Positions 1 through 9,820 of a stretch of DNA of 64,000 nt are shown here, piece by piece. This DNA comes from CAZHYV01 sp964537055 (GTDB lineage Bacteria > Myxococcota_A > Polyangia > Palsa-1104 > JAEUJZ01). Where the stretch lies: positions 306,542 to 370,541 of the forward strand of contig CAZHYV010000001.1 in NCBI GenBank assembly GCA_964537055.1, written 5' to 3'. How positions within the stretch are numbered: position 1 is the first letter of the stretch; the number at the start of each line of letters is the position of its first letter. The notes beneath the pieces are model-generated. The model was given only the letters and a program-made list of their open reading frames with translations, was not told where the DNA came from and made no database searches. The position numbers and the translations under genes are program-made.

Positions 1-771
1 ATTTTTCGTTACCAGCTCATCCGCAAGAGTAAGATTCTTTCCCTCTCGATCCCGTTTTTCTCTCCAAATCTCGTTTTGACGATAGTAGGTTTGGCCCATC
101 TTAAGAAACTGATGATGCTTTTCATAAACGTGATAGAAGTAGGGCAGCTTCTGATTGATCCGTATCTCACCCTCAATCAAACGATCGGTAAGCCAGAGCC
201 GTAACTGAAATTGGTAGGGGGTGTGGTTCGCAAATTGGTAATCCCGGTAGTTGTAAAACACGGTGGCACCACTGCCAAAAGGAAGCACGCGGCCTTCGTC
301 AGGGAAAGGATCAAATCCATGGTGATAACGCTCGGTCACCGTAAGCGGGCTATGGATCACCAACCAGTGGATCAGGTTTGCAATTTGGCAGATTCCTCCA
401 CCAATTCCAGTACGAGCCTCTCCTCGGGAAAGCTCCATCCCAGGAAGATACCCTTTGCGCTTCGTGGGAAGACCGACCAGGCGGTAGAACGAGAAGGTTT
501 CTCCGGGGTGAATCAGGAGCCCATCAAGATGCTGGATCGCAAGAGAGAGGTTCTTCACTTTGTTGTACTGAAGCTGCATGTCTGCTTCGCCCAGCTTTCG
601 AATCAGCACAGACTGGTGCTTTTTCACGCGGAAAGGCAACTTTTCTTGAGAGAATCTTTGACAGTAGGATTTTTTATCGAAGTACCAGGACACATACCTT
701 TTTATCCTTTTTGCCCAGACAGAGATAAAATAGAAGATTGAATGTTTTTGGCATAAAAGCTTTTTCTGCAC
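1..771 (-). CDS. VanW family protein (partial, 3' end outside window)
   Basis: The open frame on the minus strand runs off the left edge, so the C-terminus is missing. The proposed start is GTG at 771, preceded by a GGAGG Shine-Dalgarno with an 8-base spacer; no ATG in this frame lies nearby. The translation carries the VanW-type core: a basic N-terminal segment, a stretch containing LLIHPGETFSFYRLVG, then a glycine-rich GIGGGICQIANL motif followed by HSPLTVTERYHHGFDPFP and FGSGATVFYN. VanW proteins are named from an accessory gene of some vancomycin-resistance clusters, but most homologues lie outside such clusters and their biochemical role is unknown. No van genes are seen beside it, so resistance should not be inferred. 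The plus-strand frame over the same region is a shadow. Confidence 0.85.
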   Translation of the reverse strand, partial: MQKKLLCQKHSIFYFISVWAKRIKRYVSWYFDKKSYCQRFSQEKLPFRVKKHQSVLIRKLGEADMQLQYNKVKNLSLAIQHLDGLLIHPGETFSFYRLVGLPTKRKGYLPGMELSRGEARTGIGGGICQIANLIHWLVIHSPLTVTERYHHGFDPFPDEGRVLPFGSGATVFYNYRDYQFANHTPYQFQLRLWLTDRLIEGEIRINQKLPYFYHVYEKHHQFLKMGQTYYRQNEIWREKRDREGKNLTLADELVTKN

Positions 772-885
772 GACATTTACCTCCGCATAGATTCCTCAAT
801 TTTGGGTGCTATAAGGATGGGCGCTACGTACGAGATCGTGGGCACCGCTTTTGTTGAAAGCACAGGTGCTACCCTCTGCAGAGGA

Positions 886-1590
886 TTACCTGCCCGAAAC
901 AGCTCGATCCAGCTCTGCGATCTGCACGCCGGTTGCGCCCGTGCTCATCCGATTACGAAACCTTGCGACACTATCCCTGGTATTTTGAATCCAGCTTTGT
1001 CGTAAGGCTGCGTTCTTCTCAACCAAGGCTGCCGCGTTTGCTTTGGCTGTGTAGATTAGCAAGACTTCCTTAGCAAAAGGGAGTTCTTCCAAGGTAAGTG
1101 TACCATCCACCCGCTCGACAATCCCCGGCAAAGGAGCAGAAATGGACAGCCAGGAAGCCATGTAAGTTTTTCCGTAAGCCTTCATCCCCATAAGCTGAGA
1201 GTAGGTAATATCAGAAGTGAGTCCCCGCGTTGTGAAATTCATTAAGGTGGGGTTCGAACGAGAATCTGAGAAAAGAGGGACATAATCTACGGATTTGAGC
1301 TGATTTTGGTACTCGGTTTGTCCTTTCACGTCCCAAAATACAGCAGCGCAAGAGCGGGCAGAGAGAGGATTTGCGGCTCGAGGTGTTTTTTCTTGCACCA
1401 GTGCGTAAAAAGTAATTTGACCCCAATTATAAGCAGGATCCTTAGCATCAAAAAGAAGGAGTTCTCCTTGTTTCAGAAGATGTCGTTGTTCTTTTGTAAG
1501 CTGGTTCCAGTTAGGACCTGCTTCCGCAGAGGAGAGAAAAAGACCGAAGAACAAACTAATTATAGTGCAAAGAATCAATGATTTTTTCAT
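886..1590 (-). CDS. Hypothetical secreted protein
   Basis: A 234-residue product with a clear N-terminal signal peptide: MKKS, a hydrophobic core rich in L, I and F, and a likely cleavage after SSAEA near residue 24. The start is well supported by an AAAGGTGG ribosome binding site. The mature part has no motif I recognise. It contains two isolated cysteines within SARSC and otherwise looks like a soluble, mixed alpha/beta periplasmic or exported protein. It is monocistronic, reading toward the VanW-family gene about 115 bases away. Function unknown; the export signal is the only supported prediction. Confidence 0.7.
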   Translation of the reverse strand: MKKSLILCTIISLFFGLFLSSAEAGPNWNQLTKEQRHLLKQGELLLFDAKDPAYNWGQITFYALVQEKTPRAANPLSARSCAAVFWDVKGQTEYQNQLKSVDYVPLFSDSRSNPTLMNFTTRGLTSDITYSQLMGMKAYGKTYMASWLSISAPLPGIVERVDGTLTLEELPFAKEVLLIYTAKANAAALVEKNAALRQSWIQNTRDSVARFRNRMSTGATGVQIAELDRAVSGR

Positions 1591-2002
1591 GAGCCACCTT
1601 TCAGAAAGCAGTTATCTTGGAAAGCCACTTTGTTTATGCTGCCCTACCTACATCCAAAGTAATGGGTAGGTAGAGCTATGTCAATTCAATACCTGTAGGG
1701 GAAAAGAATAGCCGATAGGAAATGCTTCTTCGAGCAAGTAAAACGCCTAACTTCTTTAAATGATTCTTCGATTCTTTAAAAACAAAATAAGGTAGCGTGA
1801 CAATGCTGTTAAAAAAGATTCCCAAAAGAACCGGTGCATTCTGGCTTGCTTTCTTAAGGAGTTTCAATTAGATACATCTTGTTAACGCAAATATAGTAAC
1901 AAAAGCGGACATGTCATCTAAAGAAAGCAGCTTGACTACATAAGAGACCTGGGTATGCTTAATAAGCGTTACATTGAATTGAGAAACTAAAGGAGTTTTT
2001 TC
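1591..2002. other. Intergenic region without a supported gene
   Basis: About 410 bases between divergent genes. It holds a short inverted repeat, CTACCTAC at 1644-1651 and GTAGGTAG at 1666-1673, which could be a weak hairpin or operator. It also holds a 63-codon minus-strand frame with a TTG start and no ribosome binding site, which I do not accept as a gene. No tRNA or clear promoter was recognised. The final bases (AAAGGAG) are the ribosome binding site of the next gene. Confidence 0.5.
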
Positions 2003-2368
2003 ATGAAGAAATTTATTTTGAAGATGATGTGTGCTGGACTTGGGATGTTTGGTCTTTTAGGAACCTCGGGATGCTTGCTTCGGTCGACAGTTGATAAAGG
2101 TGCGAATGAAATCATTGCACGTGCACAACTGCAGTCAGAAGGAGCAGCTAGGCAGCTTACCTATAATCCAACGCAGCTTAAACTATCAGCGATCGCGATT
2201 ATCGGTGCACAGCAGGTGAAAAATGCTTGCTCTAGCTGGTGGATTCGAGAGAACTGCCGTCCTGTATTAAACGCGATGTGGCCTGTCTTTGTTGAGGCTG
2301 GTTTTACTTCTCCTGGCGAAGACATCAGGACCCTTGCTGATTCATACACAAGCCGATTGAGCCGATAA
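2003..2368 (+). CDS. Small hypothetical lipoprotein
   Basis: A 121-residue product starting at ATG behind a strong AAAGGAG ribosome binding site. The N-terminus is a lipoprotein signal: KK, hydrophobic core, then GTSGC with the cysteine near residue 24. The mature part is short and mostly helical, with a segment IAIIGAQQVKNACSSWW containing one cysteine and RENC with another, so a disulfide is possible. I recognise no family. It is followed by another predicted lipoprotein (2537-3067) on the same strand; the gap of about 170 bases gives no proof of co-transcription. Confidence 0.65.
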   Translation: MKKFILKMMCAGLGMFGLLGTSGCLLRSTVDKGANEIIARAQLQSEGAARQLTYNPTQLKLSAIAIIGAQQVKNACSSWWIRENCRPVLNAMWPVFVEAGFTSPGEDIRTLADSYTSRLSR

Positions 2369-2536
2369 GACGCAGAAGTTGAGGACACCGCTCTTATTTG
2401 TCCCTAACATGCCTCCTGCTAACTACTCCATTATTTGACCCCTCTTCTTACGATTCTCACCCCTGGTTTGATTCCTAATGTTCCAAATAGCGATAATAAA
2501 TTGTACCTGGGTTTAAACTTGGAGTAGAATCTCTGC

Positions 2537-3067
2537 GTGTATCAGATAACCGTTAAAAACCAGACTTATTTCCGTCAAAAACTCAGTTCCCTTTTTGTCC
2601 TAGGATGCCTCACGAGCTTCCTTTTGATTACTGGCTCGGGATGCCGGCCTCCTCAAGAGCTGATTACAGGAACCAAAATTCCTGCAACCCCGGTAAACCT
2701 GGCAATTTATAAGCGTATTGATGAGTATGTCCAAGCGATTCAAACGCGAGATATCGGTAAGCTAGTGACGATGGCACATCCGAGCTACGAGAGCAACGGA
2801 GGCACCGTCGAAGTAAGCGATGATTATAACCGGACTGGGCTTCGAGAGATCCTTGAGAGACGTCTGCCTCGGGTTCGTTCGATGCAGCTCTCTGTCCGAG
2901 TTCTTGAGATTCTTATGAAAGAGGATATTGCCAAAGTTCGGCTGAAATACAGTGTGCATTTCCAGCTTGCAACCGAGCGTGGCGATCGCTGGTACGATGC
3001 AAAGAACGACAAAGAGATGGAATTACAAAAAGAGGGAAACCAATGGTATTTCCGCTCGGGCTATTAA
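2537..3067 (+). CDS. Hypothetical lipoprotein, NTF2-like character
   Basis: A 176-residue product. The only good start is GTG at 2537, with GGAG about 12 bases upstream. A signal segment ends in ITGSGC near residue 36, a plausible lipobox. The mature part (IYKRIDEYVQAIQTRDIGKLVTMAHPSY, then a long strand-rich C-terminal half ending GNQWYFRSGY) has the look of an NTF2-like/SnoaL-type alpha+beta fold often used in small exported proteins. That fold assignment is inference from pattern only. The stop lies 12 bases before metK, so the two genes may share a transcript. Confidence 0.6.
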   Translation: MYQITVKNQTYFRQKLSSLFVLGCLTSFLLITGSGCRPPQELITGTKIPATPVNLAIYKRIDEYVQAIQTRDIGKLVTMAHPSYESNGGTVEVSDDYNRTGLREILERRLPRVRSMQLSVRVLEILMKEDIAKVRLKYSVHFQLATERGDRWYDAKNDKEMELQKEGNQWYFRSGY

Positions 3068-3079
3068 GAGGGTTTCTGG

Positions 3080-4237
3080 ATGGCTAGTTTTCTCTTCTCT
3101 TCTGAATCAGTGACCGAAGGGCATCCTGATAAAATTTGTGATCAAATCTCAGATGCAGTTCTCGATGAGATTTTGGCGCAAGATCCTCGCAGCCGAGTCG
3201 CCTGTGAGGCGCTTACAAAAACCGGATATGTCATGGTTGCTGGAGAAATCACGACGACTGCGCAGGTGGATATTCCCTCGATTGTTCGGCAAACGATTAA
3301 AGAGATTGGCTATGACAGCAGCGAGAAAGGCTTCGATTATAAAACCTGCGCTGTGTTAACCTCGCTCGATCGGCAATCTGCTGATATTGCGATGGGCGTC
3401 GATGGGCTAGGCGTCTATACTCCAGCAGAACAAGGAGCAGGGGACCAGGGAATGATGTTCGGATATGCTTGTAGCGATACCAGCGAGCTGATGCCATTGC
3501 CGATTGCGCTTGCACATCGATTGACCAAGCGTCTCAGCGAGGTGCGAAAACAGGGGATTTTGCCTTTTTTGAGGCCTGATGGAAAGGCCCAGGTCAGTGT
3601 GCGTTATGATGACAGAGTCCCGGTGGCAGTCGAGGCCGTGGTCTTGTCCAGCCAGCATGACGAAGATGTTTCGTACCAGCATCTGAAGGAGGCGCTGATG
3701 GAGCACGTTATTAAACACGAAATTCCCTCTGCGTTTCTGAAAAACACAAAATATTACATTAATCCCACAGGCCGTTTTGTTACTGGCGGCCCTATGGGGG
3801 ATTCAGGACTTACGGGACGAAAGATCATCGTAGACACGTATGGTGGTTTTGCGCGACATGGCGGGGGTGCCTTTTCTGGAAAAGACCCTTCGAAGGTCGA
3901 TAGGTCTGCCTGTTACTATGCAAGGTACATCGCCAAGAATTTGGTGGCGGCAGGGCTGGCAAAAGAGTGTGAGGTGCAGATTGCCTATGCCATTGGAGTC
4001 GCCCATCCCGTGTCTATCTACGTTTCCAGCTTTGGGACGGGGAAGGTTCCTGACGCGCAGTTAGAAAAAATTGTAGAGGCCCATTTTGATTGCCGCCCAG
4101 GGGCCCTGATTAAAGAGTTGGGTTTGCTACGACCGATTTATCGAAGAACAGCCTCGTACGGGCATTTTGGCCGTAATGAGCCTGAATTCACATGGGAACA
4201 AAGGACCAAGGTGCCTGTATTAAAGGAAGCGCTGTAA
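3080..4237 (+). CDS. metK: S-adenosylmethionine synthetase
   Basis: Makes S-adenosylmethionine from methionine and ATP in the cytosol, the methyl donor for reactions such as those of the RlmI-like methyltransferase in this window. The 385-residue length is usual for the family. Diagnostic stretches are visible: SESVTEGHPDK at the N-terminus (ATP site), GAGDQGMMFGYA in the centre, and GGAFSGKDPSKVDRSA in the C-terminal part (phosphate-binding loop). The ATG start has a GAGGG-type ribosome binding site. No SAM riboswitch is visible upstream, since only 12 bases separate it from the preceding lipoprotein gene. Confidence 0.98.
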   Translation: MASFLFSSESVTEGHPDKICDQISDAVLDEILAQDPRSRVACEALTKTGYVMVAGEITTTAQVDIPSIVRQTIKEIGYDSSEKGFDYKTCAVLTSLDRQSADIAMGVDGLGVYTPAEQGAGDQGMMFGYACSDTSELMPLPIALAHRLTKRLSEVRKQGILPFLRPDGKAQVSVRYDDRVPVAVEAVVLSSQHDEDVSYQHLKEALMEHVIKHEIPSAFLKNTKYYINPTGRFVTGGPMGDSGLTGRKIIVDTYGGFARHGGGAFSGKDPSKVDRSACYYARYIAKNLVAAGLAKECEVQIAYAIGVAHPVSIYVSSFGTGKVPDAQLEKIVEAHFDCRPGALIKELGLLRPIYRRTASYGHFGRNEPEFTWEQRTKVPVLKEAL

Positions 4238-4249
4238 GCGGTCTAAAAG

Positions 4250-4741
4250 ATGAACCCCCCAGGGATTTCTCCCGATCTTCAATTTTCAAAAGATAGCACC
4301 TCTCCTGGAGCAGTACCACCTTTGGTAAAGATCAAACCCGGTGCCGAAAGATTTATAGATTGGCTCAGCTGGGGCAGTCTTCTTTTGGGGGCTTTGATCA
4401 CTTGTTATGTAGTGCGTTCGTATCTTTTAGGGGATTTTCATAATAGAATCGATTGGCTCCTATTCATTTTTCTTCCGTATATCTCGTTAGGCGGTCTTGC
4501 ACAAGTCAGTGTTTTCGTGTTTTCTCCTTCTCGGAAGACGATCGCAATCTTTCTTTTGATAGAGGCATTGGCTCTCACCTGCGTAGGTAGCTATGGTTAT
4601 TATCGGGCTCTTCAGTCTCACGCCCACATTATGGGATTTTTTGTGCTGGTCACAAGAGCATTCCTCATGGCAATCGTGCTTGTTAGCAGCTTTGTTCTAT
4701 TTGTCACCCTTGCGATCCAAAAAAGAAAGAAAAGTAAATAA
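4250..4741 (+). CDS. Hypothetical integral membrane protein
   Basis: A 163-residue product with a hydrophilic N-terminus of about 35 residues and then four strongly hydrophobic segments (approximately residues 40-62, 68-92, 98-120 and 128-156), ending in a basic tail KKRKKSK. This gives a predicted four-helix inner membrane protein with both ends likely cytoplasmic by the positive-inside rule. No family recognised. It starts 12 bases after metK with no clear ribosome binding site, so translation may depend on the upstream gene. Function unknown. Confidence 0.6.
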   Translation: MNPPGISPDLQFSKDSTSPGAVPPLVKIKPGAERFIDWLSWGSLLLGALITCYVVRSYLLGDFHNRIDWLLFIFLPYISLGGLAQVSVFVFSPSRKTIAIFLLIEALALTCVGSYGYYRALQSHAHIMGFFVLVTRAFLMAIVLVSSFVLFVTLAIQKRKKSK

Positions 4742-4827
4742 ACACTTTCTTTTCCTTGCCAGACTGGTTATATAGAAGATACTGCTCGGATGAGTAGTGG
4801 TTTAACTAGATCATACCAAGGAGCCTT

Positions 4828-7800
4828 GTGGGAGACCCCTTACCAGTCGATCAAAAGAACGCTTCAGACGCCCTGTCGCTGTTTCACAAAGCGGTACAAG
4901 AGTGGTTTCGCTCCTCCTTTGGAGAAGCAACTGAGCCCCAAAAACAGGGGTGGCCCACGATTGCGAAGGGAGAGTCGACGCTAATCTTAGCTCCGACCGG
5001 AACGGGAAAAACACTTACAGCCTTTTTGTGGTGTTTGAACCGGCTGATGTTCGATCCTGTCCCTGAGAAACAAAAGCGGTGTCGGGTCCTTTACATTTCT
5101 CCGATCAAAGCACTCGCCGTAGATGTGGAAAGAAACCTAAGGGCCCCTCTCATTGGAATTACCCATGCGGCAGAACGGATGGGGGTTCCGTATCTGCTTC
5201 CTGAAATTGCGGTTCGCACAGGAGATACGCCTGCCAAAGAACGCGTGCAGTTTCAGAAGCAACCTTCAGACGTACTCATCACAACGCCGGAATCTTTCTA
5301 CCTACTTCTAACCTCCAATGCCCGTGAAGTGCTTCGTTCGATTGATACAGTCATTATCGACGAAATTCACGCATTGGTGCCAACGAAGAGAGGCGCCCAT
5401 CTTGCGCTTTCGTTAGAAAGGCTTGAGCGTTTATGTGGCAAACCGCTTCAGCGCATTGGCCTGTCGGCAACGCAAAGACCTCTTGAGGAAGTTGCTCGGT
5501 ATTTAGGGGGCGCTGTTCTTAGCATTGAACAGAATCGTAAGGAACCAGAGCTTCTTCCACAGAAAACACAAACCTCTGAACGGGAAAATGCAGATCCTCT
5601 CTCCTTCGAAGAAGATCCATCAGTTCCACAAGAACTTGCCCATGAATTTGAGGATGCCTCGAAAAGTTCTTCCTTTCGTCCCGTAAGCATTGTGGCTGTC
5701 TCCCAGCGGAAACAGATTGAACTTACAATTGAAGTGCCCGTTGAAGACATGAAAACCTTAGCGCAAGTGGAGGATATTCCTAGTGGTCCAGCTTCTCAGG
5801 GTCCAAAGCAACCTTCCATTTGGACGGCCATTTATCCAAAATTGTTTGATTTGATCAGTCAGCACCAGACCACACTCATTTTTGTGAATAGCCGTCGGGC
5901 GGCCGAGCGGCTGGCCGCCGCCCTAAACGATTTGGCAGGAGATACCTTGGTTCGTGCGCATCATGGATCCTTAGCATTACCTCAGCGCCGGGAGGTGGAA
6001 GATAAACTCAAGATGGGGAAACTTCGTGGGCTGGTTGCAACGTCTTCGCTGGAACTAGGGATTGACATGGGCACGATCGATTTGGTGGTACAAATCGAGG
6101 CGCCTCCCTCAGTGGCAAGTGGAATGCAGCGCATTGGCCGTGCGAATCACCAAGTGGGTGCAGTCAGCCGGGGCATTTTTTTTCCTAAATTTCGAGCCGA
6201 TTTGGTCGCTTGTGCAGCCATGACCAAGGCAATGCACGAGGGACAGATCGAATCCATTCGGTATCCTCGCAACCCGCTTGATGTCCTAGCACAGCAGATC
6301 GTTGCCATTATAAGTATGGATACGATGCTTGTAGACGAGCTATTTTTGCTGATAAGACAAGCGGCTCCGTATGTGCATTTAAGTCGCACGGTGTTTGAGA
6401 CGGTGCTCGATATGTTGAGCGGTCGTTATCCTTCGGATGAATTTGCCGAGCTCCGTCCCCGGCTTACCTGGGACCGGGTCAAGGGGACGCTGCAGGGGCG
6501 TCAGGGCGCAAAGAAGATTGCAATTAGCAATGCAGGAACCATCCCCGACAGGGGTCTTTATGGGGTATTTTTGGCAGGGCAGGAGGGCCAGAAAGGGAGT
6601 GCTCGGGTTGGCGAGCTGGACGAAGAAATGGTCCATGAGAGCCATGTCGGGGATACCTTTTTGCTAGGCGCAAGTACGTGGCGCATCGAGGAGATCACGC
6701 ATGATCGCGTGCTGGTGTCTCCGGCACCTGGAGAACCGGGAAAAATGCCCTTCTGGAAGGCAGATATGCCGGGACGTCCCTTGGAATTTGGGGAAACGAT
6801 CGGGAAATTTGTCCGTGAGATCAGGGTGCTTCCCGAGATGGCAGCTTTGCAAAAGTTACGGACCCAGCATGACTTAGATCAGAATGCGGCCGAGAACTTA
6901 CTTCGCTACTTGCGTGATCAGGCAGAAGCCACGCAGATTGTTCCGGACGATCAAACCATTCTCATTGAGCGCTACAAAGACGAGCTTGGAGATTTTCGGA
7001 TTTGCGTGATGTCGCCCTTCGGCAGTCAGATCCATATTCCTTGGTGCATGGCGGTCATTGCAAAAATTCGGAACCAGCTTGACCTTGAAGTGGAGACCAT
7101 TTGGTCGGACGACGGATTTGTGGTTCGGTTGCCGGATATGGAGACGCCTCCTGATCCTGAGTTATTCCTTCCCGACCCTGAAGAAGTCGAGGAGCTTGTG
7201 CTCAGGCAGCTGGGGAGTTCTTCTTTGTTTGCAGCTCGATTTCGAGAAAATGCTGGTCGTGCTCTCCTTTTACCCAAGCGTCGTCCAGGAATTCGTGCAC
7301 CCCTTTGGCAGCAGCGCAAGCGGGCCGCCGATCTGCTCGCGGTGGCTAGCCGGTATGGCTCGTTTCCCATCCTGCTTGAAACCTACCGTGAGTGCCTTCG
7401 GGATATGTTTGATATTCCGTCGCTGGTGAAAACCTTAAAAAAACTGAAGAATCGGACGCTTCGTATCCAGACGGTAGATTCAAAGATTCCTTCTCCCTTT
7501 GCAAGTGCACTGCTCTTTTCCTATGTAGCTACTTTTTTGTACGACGGGGATGCTCCCTTGGCGGAGCGTCGAGCACAAGCCTTATCCATTGACCAAAGTC
7601 AGCTCAAAGAGCTGCTTGGCGATGTGGATTTGCGTGATGTACTGGAACAGTCGATCATCGACGAGGTCGAGAGTCAGCTCCAAGCCAAAGAAGGGAACCT
7701 TCGAGCGAAGAATATTGATGGGGTTCATGATATTCTTTTGCGTCTTGGGGATCTGACGGAGGAAGAGCTTGCCGAGCGCTGTATCTCTGAGGAATTGGCC

Positions 7801-9819
7801 TCTCTAGCGGTCCGTGAGCTTGTTCGTGTAAAAAGGATCATTGCTATCACAATTAAATCAAGCCCGCGTTATATCGCCATTGAAGATGCAGCTCGGTATC
7901 GGGATGCGTTTGGCGTCCCTCTGCCTCCAGGGCTGCCTCAATCTCTCCTCGAATCAGGACCTGACCCTCTTCTCAGTTTAGTGAGACGATTTGCAAGGAC
8001 GCACGGACCTTTCTCTGTGAGCAGGGTCGCAGAAAGGTTCGGTATTTCCTCAAAGGCCGCCGAAGCCGTGTTAAAGAAACTTCATGCTGCTGGCCGGCTG
8101 GTCGAAGGAGAGTTTCGGTCGCTGGCGACTCAAACTGAGTACTGCGAAGAGGAAGTATTGCGCCTTATCCGGAGAAAATCTCTTGCCAAATTACGCAAGC
8201 AGATTGAACCAGTCGAGCAGCGGACGTTGGGTCGGTTCTTATCGCACTGGCAAGGGATCCTCCACAAACGTCGGGGTCTGGATGCCGTGTTAGACGCGAT
8301 TCATTCGCTCCAAGGGGTTGCCTTGCCCATTTCCTTGTGGGAGCAGGAAATTCTACCTGCGCGGGTTCAATCATACCAGCCGGGGGCTCTCGATACACTT
8401 CTTTCGGCTGGAGAAATCCTTTGGTGTGGCGTCGAGCCCTTGGGAGAACATGACGGTCGTGTTTCGTTCTTTCTTACAGATGAGTTTCCCCTGTTGTCTC
8501 GACTTTCTTTTGCTGGGATGGATCAACCAACTTTCGCCAAGATGGAACCACCAAGCCCCCTCTCTGCCCGGGCTCAGCAAATCCAAACCTTTTTGCAAAA
8601 CCAAGGCGCCTCGTTCTTTAGTACCATTCACGATGCAGTCGGGGGAGGGTATGCAGGGGATACGTTAGCAGCTTTATGGGAACTTGTTTGGCAGGGGAAA
8701 GTGACCAACGATACATTTCAGGTACTACGAGCCCTCACCTATAAAAAGACCCAAGGGTCTCGTTCGTCGCGCCCACTAACTGGTTTTCGTTCGGGGTTGG
8801 GCTTTCGTTCCAGGCGAGCTGAGGTTCCTAAAGCGGGTCAAGGCCGCTGGTCACTCCTTTTGCCACAAACCGCTTGTGATGCTTCTCAGGGTGCCCGATT
8901 TAGCATGGCCTGGGCTCAGCAACTTCTACAGAGGTACGGGGTTGTTACGAGGGAAGCGACAGGGGCCGAAGAGGTTTATGGTGGATTTAGCTCTCTTTAC
9001 CCCATCCTAAAAACGCTGGAAGAAAGTGGTAAAATTCGCCGAGGCTGGTTTGTCGCGGGATTGGGCGTCAACCAATTTGCACAACCGGCAGCCGTGGATT
9101 TGCTTCGGAGCCTAAGGGAAGAACCCGAGACCCTTGAGGTTGTTTCCTTGGCCGCGGTTGATCCTGCAAATCCCTATGGGACGATGATTCCTTGGCCAAA
9201 ACTAGAGGATAAGGGGAATGAAACAGCCTTCAGCGGAGCGCAAGCAAAGGATGCTGACACCCAAGCGGCTTCAAGCTCCTCTTCCCGTAACCGATTGTTT
9301 GCACGATCTACCTACGCAAGCGTAATTTTGGTCAATGGCACACTGTCTGCCTATCTTCGCAGGCGTAATCCAGAGATTTGGGTGTTCTTGCCCGAAGAAG
9401 AGTCGGTCAAAACCAAAGTCGCCCGTGTGCTTGCAAAGAAGCTGGCAGAACTTGCCCAAGCCTCCCACCAGAATCAATTGGGTTATGGGACCTTAATTAC
9501 TCTCATCAACAATCGGCCTGCGAAAGAACATGAGCTCGCCGGTTCCTTAGAAGAAGAGGGCTTTGTCCATATCGGTCATGGGCTCCAAATGAGGAGGCCC
9601 CATCCCCCTCCAAACATCGCAGCTTCAGGCAGGGGTGGGTATTATAATTACCAACGGTTTCAATCGGTGGTAACAGGCGACCAAGGTTCCTCTTCCACCG
9701 TTCTTGAAGAAGAAGATTTTGAAAAATCCCCTGAGGACGAAGACCTTCCCAATGATCAGGAATCATCTCTTGAAAATCGATTTTTCTCGCAAGTCCCAAA
9801 GCAAGGAGGCATAAATTAA
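4828..9819 (+). CDS. lhr: Lhr-type superfamily 2 helicase
   Basis: A very large (1663-residue) ATP-dependent helicase of the Lhr family, 3'-5' DNA translocases linked to DNA repair. Visible motifs: Walker A APTGTGKT at about 55-62, Walker B DEIH at about 178-181, SAT at about 213-215, and the second RecA domain ending in QRIGRANHQVG (motif VI, where most relatives have RAGH). A poorly conserved acidic insert of about 55 residues separates the two RecA domains. The long C-terminal half matches the extended Lhr form rather than Lhr-Core. The start is GTG at 4828 with AAGGAG just upstream. The next gene, a Nei-type glycosylase, begins after one base and has its ribosome binding site inside lhr, so the two are probably translated together. 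Confidence 0.92.
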   Translation: MGDPLPVDQKNASDALSLFHKAVQEWFRSSFGEATEPQKQGWPTIAKGESTLILAPTGTGKTLTAFLWCLNRLMFDPVPEKQKRCRVLYISPIKALAVDVERNLRAPLIGITHAAERMGVPYLLPEIAVRTGDTPAKERVQFQKQPSDVLITTPESFYLLLTSNAREVLRSIDTVIIDEIHALVPTKRGAHLALSLERLERLCGKPLQRIGLSATQRPLEEVARYLGGAVLSIEQNRKEPELLPQKTQTSERENADPLSFEEDPSVPQELAHEFEDASKSSSFRPVSIVAVSQRKQIELTIEVPVEDMKTLAQVEDIPSGPASQGPKQPSIWTAIYPKLFDLISQHQTTLIFVNSRRAAERLAAALNDLAGDTLVRAHHGSLALPQRREVEDKLKMGKLRGLVATSSLELGIDMGTIDLVVQIEAPPSVASGMQRIGRANHQVGAVSRGIFFPKFRADLVACAAMTKAMHEGQIESIRYPRNPLDVLAQQIVAIISMDTMLVDELFLLIRQAAPYVHLSRTVFETVLDMLSGRYPSDEFAELRPRLTWDRVKGTLQGRQGAKKIAISNAGTIPDRGLYGVFLAGQEGQKGSARVGELDEEMVHESHVGDTFLLGASTWRIEEITHDRVLVSPAPGEPGKMPFWKADMPGRPLEFGETIGKFVREIRVLPEMAALQKLRTQHDLDQNAAENLLRYLRDQAEATQIVPDDQTILIERYKDELGDFRICVMSPFGSQIHIPWCMAVIAKIRNQLDLEVETIWSDDGFVVRLPDMETPPDPELFLPDPEEVEELVLRQLGSSSLFAARFRENAGRALLLPKRRPGIRAPLWQQRKRAADLLAVASRYGSFPILLETYRECLRDMFDIPSLVKTLKKLKNRTLRIQTVDSKIPSPFASALLFSYVATFLYDGDAPLAERRAQALSIDQSQLKELLGDVDLRDVLEQSIIDEVESQLQAKEGNLRAKNIDGVHDILLRLGDLTEEELAERCISEELASLAVRELVRVKRIIAITIKSSPRYIAIEDAARYRDAFGVPLPPGLPQSLLESGPDPLLSLVRRFARTHGPFSVSRVAERFGISSKAAEAVLKKLHAAGRLVEGEFRSLATQTEYCEEEVLRLIRRKSLAKLRKQIEPVEQRTLGRFLSHWQGILHKRRGLDAVLDAIHSLQGVALPISLWEQEILPARVQSYQPGALDTLLSAGEILWCGVEPLGEHDGRVSFFLTDEFPLLSRLSFAGMDQPTFAKMEPPSPLSARAQQIQTFLQNQGASFFSTIHDAVGGGYAGDTLAALWELVWQGKVTNDTFQVLRALTYKKTQGSRSSRPLTGFRSGLGFRSRRAEVPKAGQGRWSLLLPQTACDASQGARFSMAWAQQLLQRYGVVTREATGAEEVYGGFSSLYPILKTLEESGKIRRGWFVAGLGVNQFAQPAAVDLLRSLREEPETLEVVSLAAVDPANPYGTMIPWPKLEDKGNETAFSGAQAKDADTQAASSSSSRNRLFARSTYASVILVNGTLSAYLRRRNPEIWVFLPEEESVKTKVARVLAKKLAELAQASHQNQLGYGTLITLINNRPAKEHELAGSLEEEGFVHIGHGLQMRRPHPPPNIAASGRGGYYNYQRFQSVVTGDQGSSSTVLEEEDFEKSPEDEDLPNDQESSLENRFFSQVPKQGGIN

Positions 9820-9820
9820 C

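Noticed and set aside
211..741. Plus-strand open frame of 176 codons
   Set aside because: It is the shadow of the partial VanW-family gene on the minus strand, which has a ribosome binding site and recognisable motifs.
1..771. Vancomycin resistance locus
   Set aside because: VanW-family membership alone does not indicate resistance and no other van genes are present.
1676..1867. 63-codon minus-strand frame in the intergenic region
   Set aside because: TTG start, no ribosome binding site and no recognisable features; probably chance.
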